NCBI RefSeq assembly: GCF_033949425.1
Contig: NZ_JAXAVX010000003.1
Location: 124,001-188,000, forward strand
DNA from: Patulibacter brassicae
GTDB taxonomy: Bacteria > Actinomycetota > Thermoleophilia > Solirubrobacterales > Solirubrobacteraceae
Length of the DNA stretch: 64,000 nt
Direction of reading: 5' to 3'
Of the stretch, positions 16,475 to 24,840 are shown one piece after another (the first letter of the stretch is position 1; every line of letters starts with the position of its first letter). The position numbers were made by a program, and so were the translations under genes. The notes beneath the pieces are model-generated. The model saw nothing but the letters and a program-made list of their open reading frames with translations. It made no database searches and was not told the origin of the DNA.

Positions 16475-16558
16475 GCGCCCGGGCCGGCCCCGGGACGGGA
16501 CCAGCACGCGACCGGGCTGCGCCGCGACTGGTCGCGGCGCCACTACGGTGGACCGACC

Positions 16559-17116
16559 GTGCGCCGGCCCCTCCTCCTCCTGCTCGCGCTCCTCGCGAGC
16601 GTCCTGCTCGGCGTCCCGGCCGTCTCGGGCGCGGCCGACGCCCGCTTCCGCGTCGCGCTCGACGGGCGGATCGGGGGCGCCGTCCAGGGCACGCCGGAGG
16701 ACCTCACCGCCCGCTTCGGGGCGCCCTCCGCGCGCCGGACCGGCCGCGGCGGCACGACCTGCGAGCTGCGCTGGAGCCGCATCGGCCTGCGCGCGACCTA
16801 CGCGGTGCTCGGCGAGGGCGAGCTCAGCGCCTGCGACGACGGGCAGTTCGTCGGCGCCCGCCTGACCGGCTCCCGCTGGCACACCACGAGGGGCCTGCGG
16901 GTCGGGACGCCGGAGCGGCGCATCCGCGCGACCGGGGCGCGGCGCTGCGCCCCTGGGCAGTGTTTCTCGAGCACCGCCGGCACGCACGTCCGCAACGGCT
17001 GGGTGCTCTCGTCGCACCACAACCGCTGCACCGGCCGCCGCTCGCCGACGGTCGTCGCCCGGACGACCCGCGGCCGGATCTCGTCGTTCCAGGTCGACTG
17101 GATCGGCTGCGAGTAG
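16559..17116 (+). CDS. Secreted cysteine-containing hypothetical protein
   Basis: 185 residues starting at GTG with a clean signal peptide (RRPLLLLLALLASVLLGVPAVSGAADA). The mature part of about 160 residues has several Cys (in TTCELRW, SACDDG, RRCAPGQCFSS, HNRCTG and WIGCE), suggesting disulfides outside the cell. The pattern GTPEDLTARFGAPSAR and GLRVGTPERRIRA looks like a repeated 'threshold' module in which a strand-helix unit starts with G-T-P. This occurs in small actinobacterial secreted proteins of unknown role. A TACGGT hexamer lies 9 nt before the GTG, implying an mRNA with almost no leader. It meets the desaturase gene tail to tail. Confidence 0.7.
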   Translation: MRRPLLLLLALLASVLLGVPAVSGAADARFRVALDGRIGGAVQGTPEDLTARFGAPSARRTGRGGTTCELRWSRIGLRATYAVLGEGELSACDDGQFVGARLTGSRWHTTRGLRVGTPERRIRATGARRCAPGQCFSSTAGTHVRNGWVLSSHHNRCTGRRSPTVVARTTRGRISSFQVDWIGCE

Positions 17117-17146
17117 GGCCCGCGCCCGCCGGGCCCCGCAGCGCGA

Positions 17147-18397
17147 CTACGGGAACGCCGGGATCGGGCCCGCGTGGCCCTGGACGGTCGGCTCGGCGAC
17201 CGGCTCCTCGTCGGGGGCGACGTACGGCCCCGGCTTCGGTCGCTCCCGGCCGCCGGGGAAGGAGAGCCGCAGCAGCGTGCGCTGGACCATGAGCCACTGC
17301 TGCCAGAACGGGCCGCTGTTGTACGGCAGGCCGTACTCCTCGCAGAGCGCCTTGACCTTCGGCGCGATCTCCGCGTAGCGCGACGAGGGCATGTCCGGGA
17401 ACAGGTGGTGCTCGACCTGGTAGCCGAGGTTGCCGCTCATGACGTGGAACAGCGGCGTGCCCTCGATGTTCGCCGCGCCGATGAGCTGCCGGACGTACCA
17501 GCCGCCGCGGGTCTCGTCCTCGACCTCCTCCTCGGTGAACGTGTACGCCTGGTCGGGGAAGTGGCCGCAGAAGATGATCATGTTCGACCACACGTTGCGC
17601 ACGACGTTGGCGGTCGCGTTGGCCACGAGCGTCTTCTTCCAGTGCTTGCCGGAGAGCGCCGGGAAGACGATGTAGTCCTTGAGGATCTGGCGGCCGGCCT
17701 TGCCCGCGATCCCCTTCAGCTCGCGCTTGAGGACCTTCGGGTCCTTGCGGCGCTTCCGGATCGCCTCGATGTCGAGGTCGTGCAGCGCCACGCCCCATTC
17801 GAAGAGCAGCATGAGCAGGACGTTCACCACCGGCTGCGCGAGGTAGCGCGGCTCCCACGGCTGCTTCGGATCGACCCGCATGATCTCGTAGCCGACGTCC
17901 TTGTCCTTGCCCACGATGTTCGTGAACGTGTGGTGGACGTAGTTGTGGGAGTGCTTCCACGACGCCGCCGTCGAGGCGGTGTCCCAGTCCCACGTCGAGG
18001 AGTGGATGTTCGGGTCGTTCATCCAGTCCCACTGGCCGTGGAGGATGTTGTGCCCGAGCTCCATGTTCTCGAGGATCTTCGCGACGGAGAGGCCGGTGGT
18101 CCCCAGGGCCCAGGCCGGCGGGTAGCGCGACGCCATCAGCACGATCCGCGAGAGCGCGACGAGCCGCCGGTGGAAGGTGATGAGGCTGCGGATGTACGTC
18201 GCGTCGCGCTCGCCGAGGTCGGCCTTCACCTCGTCGTGGATCGCCTGGAACCGCTCGCCGAGCTCCTCGATCTGCGCGTCGGTCAGGCGGTGCAGCGGGT
18301 TGTGCGAGGCCGGGTCGAACGGGCGGCCGGACGGCCGCTCGGCGTCGCCGACGGTGTCCGGGCGCGTGGCGGTGCTGGGTCCGGTGTCGGGGCTCAT
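17147..18397 (-). CDS. Membrane fatty-acid desaturase (di-iron, DesA3-like)
   Basis: 416 residues. Three His clusters of the membrane desaturase family are present: HNILHGQWDW near residue 115, HSHNYVHH near residue 150, and QVEHH within LGYQVEHHLFPDMPSSRYAEI near residue 330. These bind the two irons that activate oxygen to insert a double bond in an acyl chain. Hydrophobic helices around residues 80-105 and 195-215 fit the membrane topology. The C-terminal QVEHH is typical of the group containing mycobacterial DesA3 and the front-end desaturases. An excellent AAGGAGG ribosome site precedes ATG 18,397. It lies 91 bp downstream of, and in operon with, a ferredoxin-reductase-type electron donor, the same pairing as DesA3 with its oxidoreductase in mycobacteria. 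The regiospecificity cannot be told from sequence. Confidence 0.9.
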   Translation of the reverse strand: MSPDTGPSTATRPDTVGDAERPSGRPFDPASHNPLHRLTDAQIEELGERFQAIHDEVKADLGERDATYIRSLITFHRRLVALSRIVLMASRYPPAWALGTTGLSVAKILENMELGHNILHGQWDWMNDPNIHSSTWDWDTASTAASWKHSHNYVHHTFTNIVGKDKDVGYEIMRVDPKQPWEPRYLAQPVVNVLLMLLFEWGVALHDLDIEAIRKRRKDPKVLKRELKGIAGKAGRQILKDYIVFPALSGKHWKKTLVANATANVVRNVWSNMIIFCGHFPDQAYTFTEEEVEDETRGGWYVRQLIGAANIEGTPLFHVMSGNLGYQVEHHLFPDMPSSRYAEIAPKVKALCEEYGLPYNSGPFWQQWLMVQRTLLRLSFPGGRERPKPGPYVAPDEEPVAEPTVQGHAGPIPAFP

Positions 18398-18488
18398 GCG
18401 GGCCTCCTTGGGTCGGTGGGGCGGGACGGCGGCGCGACGGGACGCGCACCGCGTGAGCGGGGGAACGGGGCGCGGTGCGGACGGCGGG

Positions 18489-19595
18489 TCACAGCTCGAT
18501 CTCCACGTCGCCCTCGGGCGCGTTGACGCAGGTGCGGACCGTCTGGCCCTCCTCGCCGTGGACCTCGCCGGAGCGCAGGTCGCGCAGGCGACCGGCGCGC
18601 AGCCGGCCGACGCACGTGTGGCAGATGCCCATCCGGCAGCCGTGGGGCAGCGTCGCGCCCGCCTCCTCGCCGCCGACGAGCATCGAGACGCCCGGGGCGC
18701 AGGTGGCCTCGACGTCCGTGACGAGGAAGCGGACGGTGCCCCCGGACCCCTCGGCCCCGTCGGCGCCGGTCCCGATCACCGGCTGGAAGCGCTCGGTGCG
18801 CAGGAGCTCGGGGTCGTCGCCGTGGTCCTGCCAGTGCGCCTCGAACGCGTCGATCATCTCCCGCGGGCCCGAGAGGAACGTCGCGCGCTCGCGCCAGTCC
18901 GGCACGAGGTCGTCGAGGTCCGTGCACGCCAGGCGCCCGCTCTCGGAGGACACCTGCTCGTGCAGGCGATAGCCGTCGTGCTCGCGGGCGAGCGCGCGCA
19001 GCCGCTCGCCGAAGATGAACCCCTCGCGCGTGCGGGTGCCGTGCAGGTGGACGACGTCGCCCAGGCCGCCGCGGCGCTGCAGCTCCCGGAGCATCGCGAA
19101 GATCGGGGTGATCCCGCTCCCGGCGGTGATCATGAGCAGCCGCTCGGGCAGCGGGTCGGGCAGCAGGAACTCGCCCTCCACGTCGCCGAGCAGGACCTGC
19201 GTGCCGTGGTCGCAGCGGCGGGTGAACCACGGCGACATGCGGCCCTCGGGGACGTGCTTCACCGTCACCGAGACGAGCCCCTCGGGATGGTCCGGGTCGC
19301 TCGTGATCGAGTACGCGCGCCAGTGCCGGATGCCGTCGATCTCCGCGCCGATCCGCAGGTACTGCCCGGGGCGGTGGCCCGGCCAGGGCGCGTTCGGCTG
19401 GACGACGATCGTCGCGGCCTCGTCGGTCTCCGGGACGACCCGCTGGACGGTGCCGGTGAGCTCGCGCGTGGACCACGCGGGGTTCAGCAGCGCGAGGTAG
19501 TCGTCGGGCAGCAGCGGCGTCGTCATCGCTCGCGCGGCCTGCAGCAGCCGGCGACGCAGCACGGGCACGCGGGGGGTGGCGGCGGTCTCGACCAT
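18489..19595 (-). CDS. Ferredoxin reductase with fused 2Fe-2S domain, electron donor for the desaturase
   Basis: 368 residues from ATG 19,595, chosen because AGGAG lies just upstream. The order is an N-terminal segment (LLPDDYLALLNPAWS), an FAD-binding barrel with GQYLRIGAEIDGIRHWRAYSITSDP, an NAD(P)H-binding domain with ITAGSGITPIFAMLRE and HGTRTREGFIFGERL, and a C-terminal plant-type 2Fe-2S ferredoxin domain. The ferredoxin ligands are in PHGCRMGICHTCVGRL plus the distant Cys in VRTCVN. It passes electrons from NAD(P)H through FAD and the cluster to the di-iron desaturase encoded next. The layout resembles the mycobacterial DesA3 partner. A TTGACA-like -35 box stands about 100 nt upstream on the minus strand, without a convincing -10 partner. 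Confidence 0.9.
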   Translation of the reverse strand: MVETAATPRVPVLRRRLLQAARAMTTPLLPDDYLALLNPAWSTRELTGTVQRVVPETDEAATIVVQPNAPWPGHRPGQYLRIGAEIDGIRHWRAYSITSDPDHPEGLVSVTVKHVPEGRMSPWFTRRCDHGTQVLLGDVEGEFLLPDPLPERLLMITAGSGITPIFAMLRELQRRGGLGDVVHLHGTRTREGFIFGERLRALAREHDGYRLHEQVSSESGRLACTDLDDLVPDWRERATFLSGPREMIDAFEAHWQDHGDDPELLRTERFQPVIGTGADGAEGSGGTVRFLVTDVEATCAPGVSMLVGGEEAGATLPHGCRMGICHTCVGRLRAGRLRDLRSGEVHGEEGQTVRTCVNAPEGDVEIEL

Positions 19596-19873
19596 GCGGC
19601 TCCTCGTCCTCGGTGCGCGGCCGAGGGAGGCCGCGTCCTGGGCGACCGGGTGCCCGGTCGCCGGTGCGACCAAACCACGTGAGGTGCACGACTGTCAACT
19701 CAGACCGCGCCTCTCGGCGTCCGGCCGCCTGATGGACGCGGCGTCGGACGGCCGCGGCCGGCGGGCGACGCCGCCGCACCCGGCACGGCGAACCGCCCCG
19801 GGCGGCACCGACCGGACCGCCGGAGGTCCGTCGGCCGGTGGCGCGACGCCACTGCCGGCCGCGGGTCGCGACC

Positions 19874-20590
19874 TCAGGCGGTCGGCGTCGCGACGCCGCT
19901 CTCGGCGTCGCGACCGGCGGCGTCCTCGGCGGCGGCCGCCGCCTGCGCAGCGCGGTACCTCGCCGCCGTCCGGCGGCGGCCCGGGATCGAGATCGGCGCG
20001 CGCTCGCGGCACTCCGCGAGCATCCGTGCGCTGAACTCGGCGGGTCCCTCACCCGGCTGCACGCCCCCACCGGCGGGGCGGAAGAACTCGATCCGGATCG
20101 ACGGGCGCTTCGGGAACCGGACGATGTCCACGGTGCCCTGGATGGCGATGCAGACGACCTCGGCCTCCGGCACCTCCTGCGCGAGCCGGCCGATGCCGCT
20201 GCGCGCGCGGAGCGTGCGGCCGCGCGACATCGTCCCCTCGGGGAAGACGCCGATGCACGAGCCGGCGCGCAGCTCCTGGATCGCGGTGGCCATCGCGGCG
20301 GCGTCGCCCTTGCCGCGCTGGATCGGGATCTGGCCCATGCCGTCCAGCACCCAGCCCAGCGGGCCCTTCCACAGCGTCGACTTCGCGAGCGCGCGGATCT
20401 GCCGGTGCGGCGCCGCGACGGCGACGGCGACCGGATCCCAGTAGCTGTCGTGGTTGCCGATCACGAGCGTCGGCCCGCTCGCGGGCAGGTGCTCGGCGCC
20501 GACGACCTCGATCCGTCCCCAGTGGCGGACGATCGGGATCGAGACGGTCCGCACGACGCGGTACATGCGGGTCATGGGGGTCGTGCTCAC
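19874..20590 (-). CDS. plsC: 1-acyl-sn-glycerol-3-phosphate acyltransferase (PlsC family)
   Basis: 238 residues. It transfers an acyl group to lysophosphatidic acid, the second acylation in phospholipid synthesis, at the inner face of the membrane. The family motifs are plain: NHDSYWDP (the catalytic HX4D, with Ser/Tyr inside) near residue 45, and FPEGTMSRG near residue 115. The GTG at 20,590 is preceded by TACCGT with exactly 7 nt between, so the mRNA is probably leaderless. An in-frame ATG lies five codons in. It lies downstream of the desaturase/reductase promoter region in the same orientation, so this is a lipid-linked neighbourhood though not one operon. The last 30 residues are Ala-rich and probably disordered. 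Several PlsC paralogs usually exist in actinobacteria, so the exact acceptor is open. Confidence 0.88.
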   Translation of the reverse strand: MSTTPMTRMYRVVRTVSIPIVRHWGRIEVVGAEHLPASGPTLVIGNHDSYWDPVAVAVAAPHRQIRALAKSTLWKGPLGWVLDGMGQIPIQRGKGDAAAMATAIQELRAGSCIGVFPEGTMSRGRTLRARSGIGRLAQEVPEAEVVCIAIQGTVDIVRFPKRPSIRIEFFRPAGGGVQPGEGPAEFSARMLAECRERAPISIPGRRRTAARYRAAQAAAAAEDAAGRDAESGVATPTA

Positions 20591-20710
20591 GCCCCGAACG
20601 GTACCCGCCCCTCGGGGGTCCGGGGCGCGTGGCGCGCCGCCACCCGGGCCCGCGGGGCCCGCCCCACCGCGACCGTCCGGCGCGGGCTCGCGCCGAACGG
20701 AGCGGCCGGA

Positions 20711-21802
20711 TCAGTCGACGACGACGTCGCCCGGCGCCTCCGGCGCGAGGAAGCGCAGCGCGCGGCGTCCCTCGGCGCGGATCGCGGCCCGGGCCCGCTG
20801 CGACAGGCGCCGGAGCGGCACGACGCCGATCCGGGTGCGGCCGCCCTCGCGGACGGTCCCCCAGGTCGCGGCCACCTCGCCGTCGTGCAGCACGGTCGGG
20901 GGCACCATGCCGTTGCGGGACGCGAGGGCGTCGCGGTCCTCCGCGCGGATGATCCGCCGGCGGTCGGCGTGGGAGAGGATCGCGTTGTCGAACGCCGGCA
21001 GGAACCGGACGGGCGCCGGGACGTCCTCGGCCGGCAGCGGCGCGCCCGCGACGTCGAAGAGCTCGCGGCCCTCCTCGTCGCGCAGGACGACGACGTCCTC
21101 GATCCCCTGCAGGAGCGCGCGGGTGCCGGTGAGCCCCGACCAGGTCGTGGCGTCGGCGGCCGTCGCGGGCCCGAACGCGAGGAGGTAGCGGCGCAGCAGG
21201 GCGCTGCCGGCCGGCTGCGCGGCGATCGGGCGGCCGAGGAGCTCCTCGGCGAGGGCGAAGCGCGCCCGCGCCGGGAAGCCCGTCCGCTGCGCGGGGTCGG
21301 GGACCATGAGCAGCGGCAGCGTCATCCGGGCGACCATCGCGAGGTCCGCCGGCGACCGGTCCGGCCAGGCGGCGGCGAGCGGCTCGCGCAGGTCGGCGAT
21401 CGTCCGCGGCTCGTCGGCCAGCAGCGCACGGGCCCGGTCGACGAGCCCGGGCACGGCGAGGAGCGGCCGTCGGGCGGGCTGCTGCAACGCCCGATCCAGG
21501 ACCGGCTGGAGCGTGCGGCGGAACGCGACGTAGTCGTCGGCGGTGGTCCAGTGGATCGTGCCGCGCAGCGTCGTGCCCCGCACGATCCGCCGTGCGGCGA
21601 GCAGGTCGATCACGGCGGGGCGCGCCACGTCCCGCAACCGGCTCCAGAGCCCGAGGAACGGCGGCTCGGGCTCCTGGGCCTGGACGCCGCCGAGGTGGGC
21701 GACGGCCGCGACGGGATCCAGCGGAGATCGCTCGAGCAGGAGCTGGCGCGCCAGCAGGGCGCGGTTCAGCCGGCGCTGCGTGAGCGGGGCGTCGTCGGTC
21801 AC
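20711..21802 (-). CDS. Winged-helix DNA-binding domain protein (AlkZ/HTH_42 family), copy 1
   Basis: 363 residues from GTG 21,802, which has GGGAGG upstream. The sequence shows the whole-length pattern of the HTH_42 (AlkZ-like) family: LNRALLARQLLLER, then HLGGVQAQEPEPPFLGLWSRLRD, RGTTLRGTIHWTTADDYVAFR, the central winged-helix tandem, and LFDVAGAPLPAEDVPAPVRFLPAFDNAILSHADRRRII. Characterised AlkZ-type members are DNA glycosylases that unhook interstrand crosslinks, using a QxQ motif in the DNA-facing loop. Here VQAQEP provides that Q-A-Q. A second copy lies 600 bp upstream in a separate operon, so a duplication is likely. Whether this protein is an active glycosylase is not known; it could also act as a regulator. 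Confidence 0.85.
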   Translation of the reverse strand: MTDDAPLTQRRLNRALLARQLLLERSPLDPVAAVAHLGGVQAQEPEPPFLGLWSRLRDVARPAVIDLLAARRIVRGTTLRGTIHWTTADDYVAFRRTLQPVLDRALQQPARRPLLAVPGLVDRARALLADEPRTIADLREPLAAAWPDRSPADLAMVARMTLPLLMVPDPAQRTGFPARARFALAEELLGRPIAAQPAGSALLRRYLLAFGPATAADATTWSGLTGTRALLQGIEDVVVLRDEEGRELFDVAGAPLPAEDVPAPVRFLPAFDNAILSHADRRRIIRAEDRDALASRNGMVPPTVLHDGEVAATWGTVREGGRTRIGVVPLRRLSQRARAAIRAEGRRALRFLAPEAPGDVVVD

Positions 21803-21865
21803 GGCACCAGCCTCCCACGCGTTCCGGCCGGTTCCTGGCCGGAATCTCGCCTTCGTCGAGGCCGC

Positions 21866-22399
21866 TCAGCCGCGGGCGCGCTGGAGCCGCAGGACGTCGA
21901 CCTGGATCTGCTTCTGGCGGAAGCTGCCGCGGAAGACGGGGCCGGCGCCGGTGACGAGGTCGCCCGGCCGCGGGTCGCGCGCCGGCCGCAGCGACGCCCG
22001 GACGTCGAGCACCGTGATGCCGGGGAGCGTCACGCCGCCGGCGGACAGCTGCTCGCGGACGACGAGGTGCAGGTCGCCGTCGCCGTCGGGGTCGACGGAC
22101 TCCAGGCCGATCACGCGCCCGCGGGACGCTCGGCAGCCGTAGGCGGGCGACGGGGTCGCGGTCGGGCAGGACGCCGTCCAGCTCGCCGGCGGCGCGGGCC
22201 GCGCGGGAGTCCGCCGTGTCGTCGTGGTGGGACGGCTCGCGGCGGGTGCCGGGGGCGCCTGGGCGCTGGTGCGCGCGGGCTCGACCGAGCGGTCGGGCGG
22301 CTCGTCGCCCCCGCAGCCGACGAGCAGCAGCCCGCCGAGGACGCCCGCCACGACGAGTCGACGCGTTCGCGTCGGGGCGCTGCGTCGCGTGCCCGTCAT
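21866..22399 (-). CDS. Lipoprotein of unknown function
   Basis: 177 residues. The N-terminus is basic, then hydrophobic, ending in a lipobox (LLLVGC) at about residue 27, so the mature protein is lipid-anchored outside. A Pro/Thr/Arg linker (PTTTTRRTPARPAPP) of about 40 residues leads to a small folded domain with two Cys (in TASCPT and YGCRAS). This contains DPDGDGDLHLVV and GDLVTGAGPVFRGSFRQKQIQVDVLRL, an all-beta pattern. The ATG overlaps the stop of the upstream winged-helix gene (ATGA), so it is the third gene of a translationally coupled operon with an AAC(2')-like acetyltransferase. I do not recognise the domain. Confidence 0.78.
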   Translation of the reverse strand: MTGTRRSAPTRTRRLVVAGVLGGLLLVGCGGDEPPDRSVEPARTSAQAPPAPAASRPTTTTRRTPARPAPPASWTASCPTATPSPAYGCRASRGRVIGLESVDPDGDGDLHLVVREQLSAGGVTLPGITVLDVRASLRPARDPRPGDLVTGAGPVFRGSFRQKQIQVDVLRLQRARG

Positions 22400-23490
22400 C
22401 GCTCCACGACGACCGTCACGTCGTCGGCCTCGGGCTCCAGCAGCCGGACGAGGCCGTCGGCCTCCGCCTCCAGCGCCGCCCGGTCGGCCCGTGCGAGGCG
22501 CCCGAACGGGGCGAGGCGGACCGTCGCGACGCCGCGCTTGCGCTCCGCCGACCACGTGCCCGCCACGACGCCGTCGACGAGGAACGTCGCCCGGACGCGC
22601 AGGTTGCGCGTGAAGACGGCGGGGCGGTGCTCGTCGGCGATGATCCGCGTCCGGTCGGCGTGGGCGAGCAGGACGCCGTCGAACTCCGGCAGGAACCGCG
22701 CGGGGGCGTCGGCGTCGGGGCCCGGACGCGGCGCGTCGGGCAGGTCGAGCAGCTCGCGTCGCCCCGCCCGGAACGCGACGAGCTCGTCGCGGATCCCGGC
22801 CACGACGTCCTTCAGCGGCTTCACGCCGGTCCAGGTCTGCAGGTCGGCCACGGTCATCGGGCCGTAGGCGGCCAGGCAGCGCCGCACGAGCTCCGCGGCG
22901 CGGACCTCGCGGTCGGGCTCGCGCCCCAGGCGGGACGCGGCGAGCGCGAACGGCACGTCGCGCGGGAACGCCCAGCGCTCCTCGCCGGGCACCATCACGA
23001 GCGGCACCGCCATCCGGGCGACGTAGCCGAGGGTCCGCTCCTCGACGTCGGGCAGGCGCTCCAGCAGCCCGGCGCGGATCTCGTCGAACGTCCGCGGCCC
23101 GTCGGCGAGGACCTCCCGCGCGGCGACCGTCACGGCCCCGACGTCCGCCTCGCCGCCGCGCTGGCGCGCGATCGACTGCGCGCCGGCGACGAGGGCGTCC
23201 TGCAGCGTCGTGCGCAGCGCGAGGTAGTCGCCCGGCGTGACGAGGTGCAGCGTGCCCCGGACCCACGTCGCCCGGACGACGTCGCCGCCCACCAGCGCGG
23301 TCCGCAGGTCCTCGGCCGCGAAGCCCGCCAGCCGGGTCCAGAGGCCGACGAACGGCGGCCGCGGCTCCTGCGCCTGCAGGGCCCCGAGCCGGGCGATCGC
23401 GTCGGGCACCGGCAGCGCGACGCGCTCGAGCAGCAGCTGCCGCGCCAGCAGCGCGCGGTTCAGCGCCCGGGGCTCGGTCTCCTCGCTCAC
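22396..23490 (-). CDS. Winged-helix DNA-binding domain protein (AlkZ/HTH_42 family), copy 2
   Basis: 364 residues from GTG 23,490, whose GTGA overlaps the stop of the acetyltransferase gene. It shares the full pattern of copy 1: LNRALLARQLLLERV, LGALQAQEPRPPFVGLWTRL, RGTLHLVTPGDYLALR, RFLPEFDGVLLAHADRTRII, and a C-terminal strand-rich part ending VTVVVER. The QAQ motif of AlkZ-like crosslink glycosylases is kept. Copy 1 and copy 2 therefore look like paralogs in adjacent transcription units, separated by the lipoprotein gene and a 63-bp gap. Being sandwiched between an antibiotic-acetylating enzyme and a lipoprotein hints at a stress or toxin-tolerance role, which is inference. Confidence 0.86.
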   Translation of the reverse strand: MSEETEPRALNRALLARQLLLERVALPVPDAIARLGALQAQEPRPPFVGLWTRLAGFAAEDLRTALVGGDVVRATWVRGTLHLVTPGDYLALRTTLQDALVAGAQSIARQRGGEADVGAVTVAAREVLADGPRTFDEIRAGLLERLPDVEERTLGYVARMAVPLVMVPGEERWAFPRDVPFALAASRLGREPDREVRAAELVRRCLAAYGPMTVADLQTWTGVKPLKDVVAGIRDELVAFRAGRRELLDLPDAPRPGPDADAPARFLPEFDGVLLAHADRTRIIADEHRPAVFTRNLRVRATFLVDGVVAGTWSAERKRGVATVRLAPFGRLARADRAALEAEADGLVRLLEPEADDVTVVVER

Positions 23491-24026
23491 CAGACGTCCC
23501 CGTCGCGCCAGTCGCAGGCGATGTCGGCGTCGAGGTCCAGCGGCGCCTCGACCGGCAGGACGAAGACCGAGCCCTCCTCCTCCGGGCAGCGGCGCAGGCC
23601 GTCGGGCGCGACGACCGAGGTCGTGCCGCGCCAGCGCTGCCAGCCCCGCGCGAGGTAGAGCGCCTCGCCGTCGTCGGAGGCGCCGAGCGCGCCGAGGTCG
23701 TACGCCCCGCGGATCACCGCCTCGAGCTCGTCCATGACGAGACCGCCGAGCCCCGCGCGACGGCGGTCGGCCCGCACGGCGACCGCCTCGACGTACCCGC
23801 AGCGCAGCGCGCGACCGCCGTGCAGCATCCGCCGCATGACGACCGACCCGTGGGCGATGAGGGCGTCGTCGCCGGGGTCGCGCACGAGCGCATGGATCCC
23901 GCCCAGCCCGTGCTCGAGATCCTCGTCGCCGAAGTCCCCGTCGAACGCCGCGTGCATGAGCGAGCGGATCTCGGCGATCTCGGCCGGCCCGAGGCCGGAG
24001 GTGTGGACGACCCGCGCGCGCGACAC
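23487..24026 (-). CDS. AAC(2')-type aminoglycoside 2'-N-acetyltransferase (GNAT fold)
   Basis: 179 residues, the size of the AAC(2')-I family. From memory of mycobacterial AAC(2')-Ic, the match is end to end. Shared blocks include RVVHTSGL, AFDGDF, EHGLGGIHAL, ALRCGYVEAVAVRADRR (strand beta-4 and the acetyl-CoA pyrophosphate loop), MRGAY-like VIRGAYDLGAL, LYLARGW, and the very characteristic C-terminus FVLPVEAPLDLDADIACDWRDGDVW. These enzymes acetylate the 2'-amino group of kanamycin-B or gentamicin-type drugs; in mycobacteria they are chromosomal and may have a housekeeping substrate such as mycothiol precursors. GTG start at 24,026. It is the first gene of a three-gene coupled operon (winged-helix protein, lipoprotein). 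Family membership is strong, resistance activity unproven. Confidence 0.88.
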   Translation of the reverse strand: MSRARVVHTSGLGPAEIAEIRSLMHAAFDGDFGDEDLEHGLGGIHALVRDPGDDALIAHGSVVMRRMLHGGRALRCGYVEAVAVRADRRRAGLGGLVMDELEAVIRGAYDLGALGASDDGEALYLARGWQRWRGTTSVVAPDGLRRCPEEEGSVFVLPVEAPLDLDADIACDWRDGDVW

Positions 24027-24173
24027 CGACGCAGCCTCGCATCCGGGGACGACGGCCCGCGCCGGGGCCTTCGCGCCGCGCGGAGGTCGAACCGAAGGCC
24101 CGTTCGTGATCGACCGCCTTCCCCTACGCCTCGATGGGGCCGATCGCGAGATCCGATGCGGGCCGGGTGTCGC

Positions 24174-24380
24174 TCAGATCACCGCATCCACGAGCACGAG
24201 AACACCCCCGGCCACGAGGGCGGCCCCGACGATCCTGCCGAGAAGGACGCTCGACCAGACGCCGTCGCCGTGCGTCGCACGCAGCGACGCCGACTTCCGC
24301 GCAGCCCACGGGTCGAGCACCAGCCGCGCGCCGGACCAGAGCGCGAGGAGGCCGATGAGCACCCAGAACGCCGTCGACAT
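24174..24380 (-). CDS. Small two-helix membrane protein (68 residues)
   Basis: The frame begins MSTAFWVLIGLLALWSGARLVLD and ends in LLGRIVGAALVAGGVLVLVDAVI, so it has two transmembrane helices joined by a hydrophilic loop of about 25 residues (PWAARKSASLRATHGDGVWSS). ATG 24,380 follows the stop of the neighbouring small membrane gene by 2 bp, so the two are one operon. The cytoplasmic or external side of the loop cannot be fixed. No family recognised. Confidence 0.6.
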   Translation of the reverse strand: MSTAFWVLIGLLALWSGARLVLDPWAARKSASLRATHGDGVWSSVLLGRIVGAALVAGGVLVLVDAVI

Positions 24381-24382
24381 GG

Positions 24383-24655
24383 CTACTCGTCCGCCCGTTC
24401 CTCGTCCGCCTCGTGGGCGTCGCCTGCCGGCCCGCGGTAGCGGTCCCAGGCGAGCTGGCCGACGAGGGCGACGGCGATGACCGCCACCTCCACCCACGTC
24501 CACGCGTCGTCGAGGAGCACGAGCTTCACGACCACGAGCAGCACGCACGGCCACAGCACCATGGCGTTCCATCGCGCCGTCCCGGCCGAGCGCACGGCCC
24601 GACGTCGCGCGTTGCGGCGCGTGCGCCACCACTCCGCGAACGGCGGCCGGGTCAT
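24383..24655 (-). CDS. Small membrane protein (90 residues)
   Basis: ATG 24,655 opens MTRPPFAEWWRTRRNARRRAV, a basic amphipathic start. Two membrane helices follow (around WNAMVLWPCVLLVVVKLVLL and WTWVEVAVIAVALVGQLAW) and an acidic tail (GDAHEADEERADE). The strongly positive N-terminus suggests it stays in the cytoplasm. It is followed after 2 bp by another small membrane protein gene of the same type, so the pair may form a heteromeric unit. No function is recognised. The 185 bp before it hold no gene. Confidence 0.6.
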   Translation of the reverse strand: MTRPPFAEWWRTRRNARRRAVRSAGTARWNAMVLWPCVLLVVVKLVLLDDAWTWVEVAVIAVALVGQLAWDRYRGPAGDAHEADEERADE

Positions 24656-24840
24656 CGAGCCCCGTCCGGACCGGGCCCCGCGCGCCGACGGTCGCTCCGA
24701 CGCCGCAGCGCGAGGCCGGACGCCGGTTCCGACGTGCCTACCCAGGCGGCGTTCCGCGGTCGTCCGCTCGCGAGGAACTGCACGCACGCGCCCTACCCAG
24801 ACCGGTGGCACAGCACGCGAGATGGCGCCCCGTCCGGCTC

